From contig PLXD01000080.1 of NCBI GenBank assembly GCA_003151295.1, forward strand, positions 1-5,794: a DNA stretch of 5,794 nucleotides. Reading direction: 5' to 3'. A model generated the notes under the pieces. The model worked only from the letters and a program-made list of their open reading frames with translations, was not told the origin of the DNA and made no database searches. Shown here piece by piece: positions 1 through 5,794 of this stretch (the first letter of the stretch is position 1; every line of letters begins with the position of its first letter). Made by a program: the position numbers and the translations under genes. Source of the DNA: Chitinophagaceae bacterium (lineage in GTDB: Bacteria > Bacteroidota > Bacteroidia > Chitinophagales > Chitinophagaceae).

Positions 1-1176
1 TTGAAATTGGTTACTATCATAGCGACGACGCATAGGCAGGGGAATAATCATGGGCATAAAGGGGGGATGGAAACCCTTTCTTTTGAAGGAAGCCTGACGG
101 TCAATTCGATACTCCTGGACAATCCCAACCAGCCTATCGATACCGGGAACCTACATATCGGATCGATCCGGCTCCTGGCAAAAGACGTTCGTTATGTGAT
201 ACCTGGCGCGTACGAAAAACTATGGCTGAAAAATATAGAATTGAACAGCAAAGACAGTAGCCTCATTATCGATACCGCGCGGATCGACCCTACCCTGGAT
301 AAGGAGGAGATGGGAAAGGTAAAAGGGGTGCAAGTGGATTGCTTGGAAGGTATCAGCGAAGGCATACGGGTAGAAGGGCTGAATACCCGGGCCCTTTTAC
401 GGCATCGCCTGACGGCGGAGAGAATCACGATCCGGCGCAACAACCTCCATGTTTTTCGGGATAGGCGCTTGCCGCGGGACGAAGAGTTGAAGCTGATGCC
501 AGTGGACTTCCTCAAAAGCCTGTCTCTATCCATCCGGGTGCAGTCGGTGAAATTCAGAGCCACCACCTTTGTCTATGAAGAATTCCCCAAAAAAGGCGAC
601 AAAACAGGCACCTTGAAAATTGTCCGGCTGGCGGGCACGCTGTCGCCCTTGATCAACCACCCTGAAGAGGGCGACCCGGCCTATATCACGATGCTGACGG
701 AAGGTTCCCTGATGGGATCCGGAACGGTGACAGCCACGACGAAGATGCCCTTGCATAAAGGCGATCCCTATAAAGTAGAAGGAGCCTTTCACGAGCTGGA
801 TGTAACGAAGTTGAATCCTTCCGCGGAGAATCTGGGCGGGATTCACCTGGAGTCGGGAATACTAAACACGCTTGCCTTCCAGTTTACGATGACCGAAGAA
901 AAGTCCACCGGGAAGATTGTTGGCGAATACCATAATCTGATAGTCGATAAGCTCAAGGGAAATTTCGATGACAAGAAAATAGATAAGGTGAAATCCTTTG
1001 CCCTTAAGAAATTCATCATCCCCCTCAATAAAGACCATACGATGCCGGAATCGAAACGTACAGGCAAAGTCGACTACAAACACGATCCCAGCCGGAATTT
1101 TTCCTTTTACCTCTTACACTCTCTGCTGGTTGGTGTAAAGTCCAGTTTCTCACTGGGATTTTTGTTGCCGGGTTGA
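1..1176 (+). CDS. AsmA/DUF748-like envelope protein, C-terminal part (5' end outside window)
   Basis: The frame is open from the first base and ends at TGA 1174-1176, giving 391 visible residues. The sequence is rich in alternating beta-type segments. Residues about 178-222 follow a pattern I associate with Bacteroidota AsmA/DUF748-like proteins: a segment with VYEEF, then a Gly-containing turn, then a 'KIVRLAGTLSPLINH' strand. Residues 238-271 (SGTVTATTKMPL, then YKVEGAFHELDVTKLNP) and 304-317 (GKIVGEYHNLIVDK) resemble the repetitive C-terminal AsmA-like region. The tail (YLLHSLLVGVKSSFSLG, residues 370-386) fits the usual end of these proteins. Family members are membrane-anchored at the N-terminus and extend through the periplasm; several relatives are implicated in phospholipid transport or outer-membrane assembly. 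No signal peptide or membrane anchor is visible and the TTG at base 1 is only the window edge, so the true start is almost certainly upstream. The gene converges on the next one with a 32-base gap. Family assignment is fairly good; the exact role is unknown. Confidence 0.75.
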   Translation: MKLVTIIATTHRQGNNHGHKGGMETLSFEGSLTVNSILLDNPNQPIDTGNLHIGSIRLLAKDVRYVIPGAYEKLWLKNIELNSKDSSLIIDTARIDPTLDKEEMGKVKGVQVDCLEGISEGIRVEGLNTRALLRHRLTAERITIRRNNLHVFRDRRLPRDEELKLMPVDFLKSLSLSIRVQSVKFRATTFVYEEFPKKGDKTGTLKIVRLAGTLSPLINHPEEGDPAYITMLTEGSLMGSGTVTATTKMPLHKGDPYKVEGAFHELDVTKLNPSAENLGGIHLESGILNTLAFQFTMTEEKSTGKIVGEYHNLIVDKLKGNFDDKKIDKVKSFALKKFIIPLNKDHTMPESKRTGKVDYKHDPSRNFSFYLLHSLLVGVKSSFSLGFLLPG

Positions 1177-1208
1177 ACTCCTATTTCTTCCAGCCATTTC
1201 CTGCAAGC

Positions 1209-1646
1209 CTAGAGCTCCACGTCCAATTCATGTTCCGAGATGGCAAATAGGAAATTCTGCAGCTGATGAAGGTATTTTATGGGCACCTGTGAAGGATTCG
1301 GATGCCGCAGTCGCAGCCCTTCCGCGGTGAATTCGAAGTCCAAATGACTATTCCCAATGGTATAGATCCATTCTTCCCGCACAAAATTTCGGAAACCGGA
1401 TTTTCCCAGGATCCTTGGTGTCAAAAGGATGGGATCGATGTCCTGGAAATCGGCTTCCTGAACCTCTTCAATAAAGGGGGAATTATATGCCTGCCTGTAG
1501 GATCCGTTGACCTCGGCGACTTCCCAGCTCACCCTTATCCGTGTATCGTAAATCAGGGTGTTGGCCAGTATTTGCTGGACCGTGATGACTTTGCCTTTTT
1601 GTGTCTGGACTTTGTTTCCGAAACGGAGTTCTTTTGCGTGGATCAT
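1209..1646 (-). CDS. Small conserved Bacteroidota protein of the 'ELRxGN ... HQLQN' type, function unknown
   Basis: The gene encodes 145 residues from ATG 1646-1644 to TAG 1211-1209. It starts with AKELRFGNKVQ (residues 4-14) followed by a short strand-rich segment with GKVITVQQI, which looks like a small barrel. A middle block, PILLTPRILGKSGF (72-85), precedes an aromatic pair at EEWIY (91-95). It ends with IKYLHQLQNFLFAISEHEL (123-141). From memory, this order (ELRxGN start, 'pIpLTeeiLekcGF' middle, 'VHQLQNLYFALTGEEL' end) defines a small-protein family widespread in Bacteroidota chromosomes, prophages and conjugative elements. I know of no established function. There is no signal peptide or membrane segment, so it is probably cytoplasmic. 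It stands alone: it converges with the AsmA-like gene and has about 400 A/T-rich bases upstream. The leader has no Shine-Dalgarno sequence. I am confident that the gene is real and of its family membership, but no role can be assigned. Confidence 0.85.
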   Translation of the reverse strand: MIHAKELRFGNKVQTQKGKVITVQQILANTLIYDTRIRVSWEVAEVNGSYRQAYNSPFIEEVQEADFQDIDPILLTPRILGKSGFRNFVREEWIYTIGNSHLDFEFTAEGLRLRHPNPSQVPIKYLHQLQNFLFAISEHELDVEL

Positions 1647-2049
1647 AGAGTCTACTTTAAATTAAGAAATACAAATGCATGGCATTGTGGTATTTCAAGG
1701 GAATAGACTCGTGTGGGATGGATTAACTGAACGCACAAGATAATAGGTCATCCCTGTATTTGCAATACCCCGATTCTTTGATTTATCCACATTCAACGCC
1801 AACTTTTGCTCCCAAAATTTACGAAACATTGGATACCATTGAATTAACTAATCTTATAATTCGCTCTTCCACAATAGTTGGGGAAGAATTTCTACAATAA
1901 CATCATGGAACCGGCAAAACGCCAAAAATTATTGTCTTATCCAGTAGGAAGAAACCTCGGATCAGGAATTCAAATGGCTGACATATAATTTTATACAGGA
2001 AGTAAAAAACTATATGCCTGACACTATATTCAAAAAAGACAAATGGATA
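1647..2049. other. A/T-rich intergenic gap with no convincing gene
   Basis: This gap separates the starting end of the 145-residue gene from the 3' end of the glycosidase-like gene; both lie on the - strand. It is visibly richer in A and T than the flanking genes and should hold the promoter of the 145-residue gene, near its right-hand side. I found no clean match to the Bacteroidota -33/-7 consensus and no hairpin followed by a T-run after the glycosidase stop. On the + strand, 1727-1900 is open for 57 codons without an ATG. A different frame reads EETSDQEFKWLTYNFIQEV from 1948 on and continues into the glycosidase gene. A 27-codon ATG frame lies at 1905-1988. None has a family signature I can support. 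They could be chance, or the remains of a decayed gene. Confidence 0.5.
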
Positions 2050-3387
2050 TTATTCTCTCATCGATTTAAACACCCCATACGGACAAGATACCGTAGCCAG
2101 GTACACGGGATTCTGTTTATACTCCGGGGGGTAAAAACATTCGTAGGGACCGCCATAACCCTTCCCTTTCCTGAAATCCGTCTCCCTTAAGTCACTGATA
2201 TATTCAGCTGCGAGTTTTCCCGCCGATGGATTGTCCACTTTCGAAATAGCGTAACAGACCCAACCCGTTGGCGTGCCCCAGTAGGCGCCATTCTGATAAG
2301 TATTCTTAGCGGACTCTGACATCTCCCAGGCAGTTGAACCGTTAAAGTCGTCCGTGGTGAAGATATGCCTGATATTTCCCTTATACGCTACTACACCCTT
2401 CTTATACGCATCAGCAAGCGTCTTACAGGCCGTTTCCAAATCCTTACCCCTTAATACCCCAAAATAAACAGCGAGTGCCGTACCCCATACATCCGCCTGA
2501 TGGCTTTTTCCGGTCGAAGCGCGCAACATTCCCCGCTCATCGGCGAAGATACGCGGTAAGGCCATTTGTATCTTTTCACCGATCGACCGATATCGGTCGG
2601 CTTTCTTTTTATCCCCCAATAGGTTGAATAACTCAGCCAGTTCGTTCGAAGCCCGGTATTTTAAAATAGAAGGGAAACTGAGATCCCCGGTTATCTGCTC
2701 TGCATCTCTAAACCCAAAGTCCACCCCCCTGAATCCATCTGTTGTATAAACGATACCGTTATCCTGGTGGGAGGGCGGAACGTTAAAGGCTATCTCCATC
2801 CGATCGATCAGTTTTATACCCTTTATCTCCCCCTGCAGTATTTCCTTATTCTTATAGTTCTTTACAAAATAGGTTCCCATATGAATAAAGTAGAACTGAT
2901 CATCGTACGGAGGTGCTTTCCCCCATGTGCCATTCCCTTGTTCCTGGTAACTGTAAGTCCCCGGGAAATAAATCGGCATCCCATCGTCCGGTCGGATATG
3001 ATCGGCAATGGCTCCATAAGGCACCATGCTTCCGCCGGCGGTTATCCAGGTCTGATCGCATTGGGTGGAGGCTGTTAGCTTCAGCATATGCTCCTGCTCC
3101 TCTTTTCCGATAAGCCCGCTTTCCAACGACATCGCATAATCGCGTATCCAAAAGGAAGGATAATCCCCCCCGGGCCTGATAAGAATTCCCTTCGTGTGAT
3201 TGTTACCCGTGCCCCCCGGATAAAGCCTGGCCTTCTCCAACGCATCTTTTGTCAACCCTTCCAGATATTCATAATCCCCTTTTGTCAGAACACCTCGTTC
3301 ACCCACATGCGGCTTCAACTGTGCGCAAAGCTCCATGACAGGCATTAGGCTGCAAAAAAATAAGATGTTTCTGAATTGTATATTCAT
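2050..3387 (-). CDS. Secreted (alpha/alpha)6-barrel glycosidase-like protein, family not assigned
   Basis: The gene encodes 445 residues from ATG 3387-3385 to TAA 2052-2050. Residues 1-23 form a signal peptide (MNIQFRNILFFCSLMPVMELCAQ), with likely signal peptidase I cleavage near LCA-Q; the Cys lacks a good lipobox context. The mature protein reads as a six-hairpin barrel. DYPSFWIRDYAMSLESGLI (75-93) resembles the W-x-RD-x-x-x-S motif of glycogen-debranching and related (alpha/alpha)6 hydrolases. It is followed by ITAGGSMVPYGAIADHIRPDD (115-135), PYDDQFYFIH (160-169), VDFGFRDAEQITGDL (222-236), YQNGAYWGTPTGW (364-376) and GPYECFYPPEY (413-423). Asp and Glu residues in these blocks are candidate catalytic or sugar-binding residues, but I cannot say which are catalytic. 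The substrate is unknown; periplasmic, surface or secreted location follows from the signal peptide. It lies 41 bases downstream of the broken Omp85-like gene on the same strand, so co-transcription is likely. The frame is intact and full length. A rhamnosidase-like, debranching-like or lyase-like activity is possible. Confidence 0.7.
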   Translation of the reverse strand: MNIQFRNILFFCSLMPVMELCAQLKPHVGERGVLTKGDYEYLEGLTKDALEKARLYPGGTGNNHTKGILIRPGGDYPSFWIRDYAMSLESGLIGKEEQEHMLKLTASTQCDQTWITAGGSMVPYGAIADHIRPDDGMPIYFPGTYSYQEQGNGTWGKAPPYDDQFYFIHMGTYFVKNYKNKEILQGEIKGIKLIDRMEIAFNVPPSHQDNGIVYTTDGFRGVDFGFRDAEQITGDLSFPSILKYRASNELAELFNLLGDKKKADRYRSIGEKIQMALPRIFADERGMLRASTGKSHQADVWGTALAVYFGVLRGKDLETACKTLADAYKKGVVAYKGNIRHIFTTDDFNGSTAWEMSESAKNTYQNGAYWGTPTGWVCYAISKVDNPSAGKLAAEYISDLRETDFRKGKGYGGPYECFYPPEYKQNPVYLATVSCPYGVFKSMRE

Positions 3388-3428
3388 TGCGTTAAAATAG
3401 AATCAAAGCCTTAAAAAAAACCATTCGC

Positions 3429-4679
3429 TTAAAACACCTCGCCGATGTTAAATTGAAATCCTCCATTCCCATTCAGCCCCCAGCCATAATCCATGCAGAA
3501 ATTGGTCCTGGAAAATTTGTCCAGCTTTATCCGTATCCCTAACCCGCAGGCAGGCGCGAGGTATTCGAATTTCTTGGACCCTATCTCCGTAGAAGATTCT
3601 CCATTGGCGAATAGTACACCGCCTAACAACCCATCAGGCGTTATGCCAAAGCGATATTCCGCCTCCAGGTATACCATATCCTTACCCCTGAAACGCCCTT
3701 GCGTATATCCCCTCCCCGTATTCCAGTTGGCATCCCATCCGGTGCTCGGCAAAAGAAGATAAGGAGGATTTCCACTTAACGTTAGCCAATTGTAACTCCA
3801 GAATGCTAAAACATTTTTCGAACTCGCAGATAGCTTTTGAAAATGCCGGAACTCCACCAACAACGATTAGCAATTGGCATCGCTACCTAAGAATTTGAAT
3901 TTAGGACGGTAAGAGACATTCAGATAGGAACCGCCGTCGGGGTTGATCTGGTTTTTCCGGGAGTCGTATAGTAGCCCCAATGAGATACCGGCTGCCGTGG
4001 CATTACTATTGAAACCATATTTGTCAAAGTCTGTTCCGCCGCTTGCCGAGTCCTGGCCCCTTGAATTAAGTTCCTCGATGTCCCAATAACGATCGAAATC
4101 ATACCCCACACCCAGGTATGTATTTTTTCCAATGGTGCGATAAACACTTTGATGCAGGCGGAGATAGTGATAATCGATGAAGTATCCGTTATCCAGTGTA
4201 GTGCCCCCGCCCAGGCCATAGGTCATGGAAGGATAGTTCAGGTAGCGCCAGTCCGTTTGGATATTATACTTGTTGCCTTTCGTCCAGATACTACCCGCTA
4301 TCGGAAAAATGGTTTGCTGATATTGCGTATAGGCGATACTGCTGACAATACTGGAAATATCCTCACTGCCACTGCTATCCGTATAAAAAGCGAACAGGGA
4401 GCCAACAAGGATCTGAAACCCGGTCTGTGGAGTGAAATTTGGCGCAATCAGTGGAGAAAAATGAAGTTTGTCAGGCACATGCGTACTGTCGTATGGTCGC
4501 CTGGGTGCGCCTTTTTTGAGCAGGCTCCTTAAAAGGATCTTGATATCGGTCTGATCCTTGGGATCGCAGGTGAACAGGCGGTATTTTTTTGCGTTCGCGC
4601 TGTCCTGGGCACTCCCGGCGAGTGATAACAAAAAAAGAAAGGACAACAGGGATATATGCAAAAAATACTTCAAATGCAA
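3429..4679 (-). pseudogene. Omp85/BamA-type outer-membrane beta-barrel protein, interrupted by an in-frame TAA
   Basis: Reading leftward from TTG 4679-4677, 270 codons are followed by TAA at 3869-3867. The same frame then continues for 145 more codons to TAA 3431-3429, so the undisrupted protein would be 416 residues. Residues 1-25 are a signal peptide (hydrophobic SLLSFLFLLSL, then AGSAQ). Strand-rich segments follow, including GTTLDNGYFIDYHYLRLHQS (159-178) and the characteristic GLLYDSRKNQINPDGGSYLN (235-254), which matches the D-x-R-x-N-x-x-N-P-x-G-G pattern of Omp85/surface-antigen barrels. After the stop come VLAFWSYNWLTLSG, RGYTQGRFRGKDMVYLEAEYR, GLGIRIKLDKFS and a C-terminal NIGEVF with the terminal Phe typical of BAM-inserted proteins. 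No POTRA domains are present; this resembles the short BamA/TamA-like proteins common in Bacteroidota. There is no in-frame ATG near the start, only TTG codons. A product ending at residue 270 would lack the last strands and the C-terminal signal and should not form a barrel. The alternative is a sequencing error over an intact gene. Confidence 0.8.
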
Positions 4680-4852
4680 TAAATATTTTAAACGCCCGCC
4701 AACTGCAAGCTAAGGATAATTCCCGTCACTTATTTCTTATTGTAAATCAATAAATTGCTAATACTTGCAACCGCTCGATTCCGATATGCCTGCTCCTTGC
4801 AGATATGATTTCTCCTTGAAATGAAGTAACTTGTTGGTTTAAAAACTGAGAA
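4680..4852. promoter_or_regulatory. Divergent intergenic region, presumed promoters for both neighbours
   Basis: These 173 bases separate the starts of the leftward Omp85-like gene and the rightward barrel gene, so promoters for both should lie here. On the + strand TAACTTG (4827-4833) partly resembles the Bacteroidota -7 element TAnnTTTG, but no TTTG-like -33 element sits at the right distance, so I do not call a promoter. An imperfect inverted repeat, ATAT-gc-CTGC-TCCTT-GCAG-ATAT, lies at 4784-4806. Neither start has a Shine-Dalgarno sequence; leaders are A-rich on the right side and A/T-rich on the left, as is usual in this phylum. The regulatory role rests on gene arrangement only. Confidence 0.4.
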
Positions 4853-5617
4853 ATGAATAGCCGTTTTCTCCTGCTTATGGTTTTACTGATTTTACCGGCT
4901 GCGCTTTTTTCACAAGCCAGACAAGATACGACTTCCATAAACATTCGGAAAACGACCCATCCGGCGCATAGATACCAGGATGACTCCACTTTTTCCATAT
5001 TGTTTAATATCAACAATGTTTTTTATACGGCCAAAGATTCGAGGATCGATAATTTTCTTCTTAAATACGGATACAGACCTCCTCAAAATATTCCGGTAGG
5101 TATTAATCTCGAATTGGCAGCCACTCCCTTCAACAGCAAAATGACGTATAGCCTAAGCGCCAGTACCATTGTCTCGAGGCAGGACATTATTTCATCGTTC
5201 TTCAAACTTGCGGCATACCGGCGATTCTTTGAAAGAAAACATATCTCGATATCCGCGGGCGTCGGCATAGGCACCCATGGCTCCAGGGTTCTATTAAACG
5301 GTAAATTGCCCCCAGGTTTCGATAGCTTGGCCAACCGATATAACAAAGAACTGGCATTACGCCGGACGGGAATTGTAATAGAGCCCGTAGTAAGATTTTT
5401 CTGGTATCCCCTCCAAACCTCCAGATTCCAGCTTGGCTTTTTTGCCGGCACAGGCTATGATTTCTCCTTTAACAGGGGATGGAAAGTAGGTTATTACAAT
5501 CCAAGAGGGCAATTCTCCACTTTTAGAGGGATAGGTAAAGCTTCCGATGTACTGACTCACAGGGAATTTGGTTTCGCTTTCAGCGATGGGATAAGCTTCT
5601 GCTTTAAGTTTGATTGA
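4853..5617 (+). CDS. Secreted protein, probable small outer-membrane beta-barrel, function unknown
   Basis: The gene encodes 254 residues from ATG 4853-4855 to TGA 5615-5617. Residues 1-21 form a clear signal peptide (MNSRFLLLMVLLILPAALFSQ), with cleavage likely around FSQ-A. A short polar stretch follows (22-46). The rest shows repeated amphipathic strands with polar turns: FSILFNINNVFYTA (47-60), PVGINLELAATPF (81-93), MTYSLSASTIVS (97-108), HISISAGVGIG (130-140), GIVIEPVVRFFWYPL (173-187), RFQLGFFAGTGYDFSF (191-206), and a final aromatic-rich EFGFAFSDGISFCFKFD (238-254). This pattern and the aromatic C-terminus suggest an outer-membrane barrel of perhaps eight to ten strands. I recognise no named family and see no catalytic motif or OmpA-type peptidoglycan-binding domain. 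It is transcribed away from the broken Omp85-like gene and converges with the partial gene at the right edge, 29 bases away. The gene is surely real; the barrel call is moderate and the role unknown. Confidence 0.75.
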   Translation: MNSRFLLLMVLLILPAALFSQARQDTTSINIRKTTHPAHRYQDDSTFSILFNINNVFYTAKDSRIDNFLLKYGYRPPQNIPVGINLELAATPFNSKMTYSLSASTIVSRQDIISSFFKLAAYRRFFERKHISISAGVGIGTHGSRVLLNGKLPPGFDSLANRYNKELALRRTGIVIEPVVRFFWYPLQTSRFQLGFFAGTGYDFSFNRGWKVGYYNPRGQFSTFRGIGKASDVLTHREFGFAFSDGISFCFKFD

Positions 5618-5646
5618 TCATGACCTATTGAATCACGTTCTGAGAA

Positions 5647-5794
5647 TCAAAACCTCTTCACCACCACATCATCCACATAAAAAATCGTGGGTGCAGTCTG
5701 TTCATCGGCCCCCGGCAATGGTGGATCCTTTGTCTCATTAGGCGTCGTCCGGTCAGGCAGGTTGCGCCAATGGTCCGTCCGTAAAGACAAGCGC
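5647..5794 (-). CDS. C-terminal fragment of an unidentified protein entering from the right edge
   Basis: On the - strand the frame ending in TGA 5649-5647 is open to the window edge, giving the last 48 residues. It contains LRTDHWRNLPDRTTPNETKD, then a Pro-rich PPLPGADEQTAPT linker, then IFYVDDVVVKRF at the C-terminus. The closing hydrophobic strand 'YVDDVVVK' resembles the last strand of jelly-roll or concanavalin-A-like domains found in many secreted carbohydrate-active proteins, where a 'iDDv' strand closes the sandwich. That resemblance is short and only suggestive. Supporting it as a gene: the frame is uninterrupted, it fills the space after the 3' end of the neighbouring gene, and it ends 29 bases from that gene in a convergent arrangement. 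The rest of the protein is outside the window, so no function is assigned. Confidence 0.6.
   Translation of the reverse strand, partial: RLSLRTDHWRNLPDRTTPNETKDPPLPGADEQTAPTIFYVDDVVVKRF

Noticed and set aside
192..846. Leftward open frames of 124 and 106 codons opposite the AsmA-like gene
   Set aside because: The translations are Arg/Ser-rich or otherwise of low plausibility and mirror a gene with clear family features on the other strand.
1177..1208. Terminator between the convergent AsmA-like and 145-residue genes
   Set aside because: The 32 bases contain no inverted repeat longer than a few bases and no T-run after a stem.
1302..1706. 134-codon rightward open frame
   Set aside because: It lies almost wholly antisense to the 145-residue gene, whose sequence shows recognisable family motifs; the rightward translation shows none.
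1905..1988. 27-codon ATG frame in the intergenic gap
   Set aside because: It has no ribosome-binding or promoter context, no recognisable motif, and overlaps another frame that looks at least as protein-like; chance is the simplest explanation.
2050..3387. Assignment to GH125 (exo-alpha-1,6-mannosidase) from the W-x-RD block
   Set aside because: GH125 members have a WLRDS-type block in a different context and other signatures that I do not see here. The resemblance covers only the short shared motif of the fold class.
3429..3863. A separate 144-residue gene starting at TTG 3863
   Set aside because: It is in the same frame as the upstream segment, begins one codon after its stop, lacks a signal peptide or start context, and encodes only the last strands of the barrel. 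It is the 3' half of the broken gene.
4149..4532. 127-codon rightward open frame
   Set aside because: It is antisense to the barrel gene and its translation has no family features.
5618..5646. Bidirectional terminator between the two convergent genes
   Set aside because: Only trivial pairings (TGATCA, TTGA/TCAA) are present, with no stable stem followed by a T-run on either strand.

Overview
The window looks like an ordinary chromosomal stretch from a member of the Bacteroidota, most likely near Chitinophagaceae. That placement is an inference from protein style: an AsmA/DUF748-like protein, a small protein with the Bacteroidota-typical 'HQLQN' ending, several signal peptides ending in ..AQ or ..SQ, outer-membrane barrels with terminal aromatic residues, and A/T-rich leaders without Shine-Dalgarno sequences. 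No RNA genes, insertion sequences, CRISPR arrays, attachment sites or origins were seen.

Layout, left to right. (1) Positions 1-1176, + strand: the C-terminal part of a large AsmA/DUF748-like envelope protein whose beginning lies outside the window. (2) Positions 1209-1646, - strand: a small, probably cytoplasmic protein of a family common in Bacteroidota genomes and their phages or mobile elements, function unknown. (3) Positions 1647-2049: an A/T-rich gap of about 400 bases with no convincing gene, though two stretches read somewhat like protein. (4) Positions 2050-3387, - strand: a secreted (alpha/alpha)6-barrel, glycosidase-like enzyme. (5) Positions 3429-4679, - strand: an Omp85/BamA-type outer-membrane barrel gene broken by a single in-frame TAA. 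It lies 41 bases upstream of the glycosidase gene and is probably co-transcribed with it. (6) Positions 4680-4852: a divergent intergenic region. (7) Positions 4853-5617, + strand: a secreted protein, probably a small outer-membrane beta-barrel. (8) Positions 5647-5794, - strand: the last 48 residues of a gene entering from the right edge.

Four of the six genes encode probable envelope or exported proteins. The glycosidase-like enzyme and the Omp85-like barrel form a candidate two-gene unit, but the sequence does not show that they work together. The clearest anomaly is the stop codon in the barrel gene: the reading frame continues intact for another 145 codons to a typical outer-membrane C-terminus ending in Phe. 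This points to a recent nonsense mutation or a sequence error. I found no convincing new multi-gene system here.
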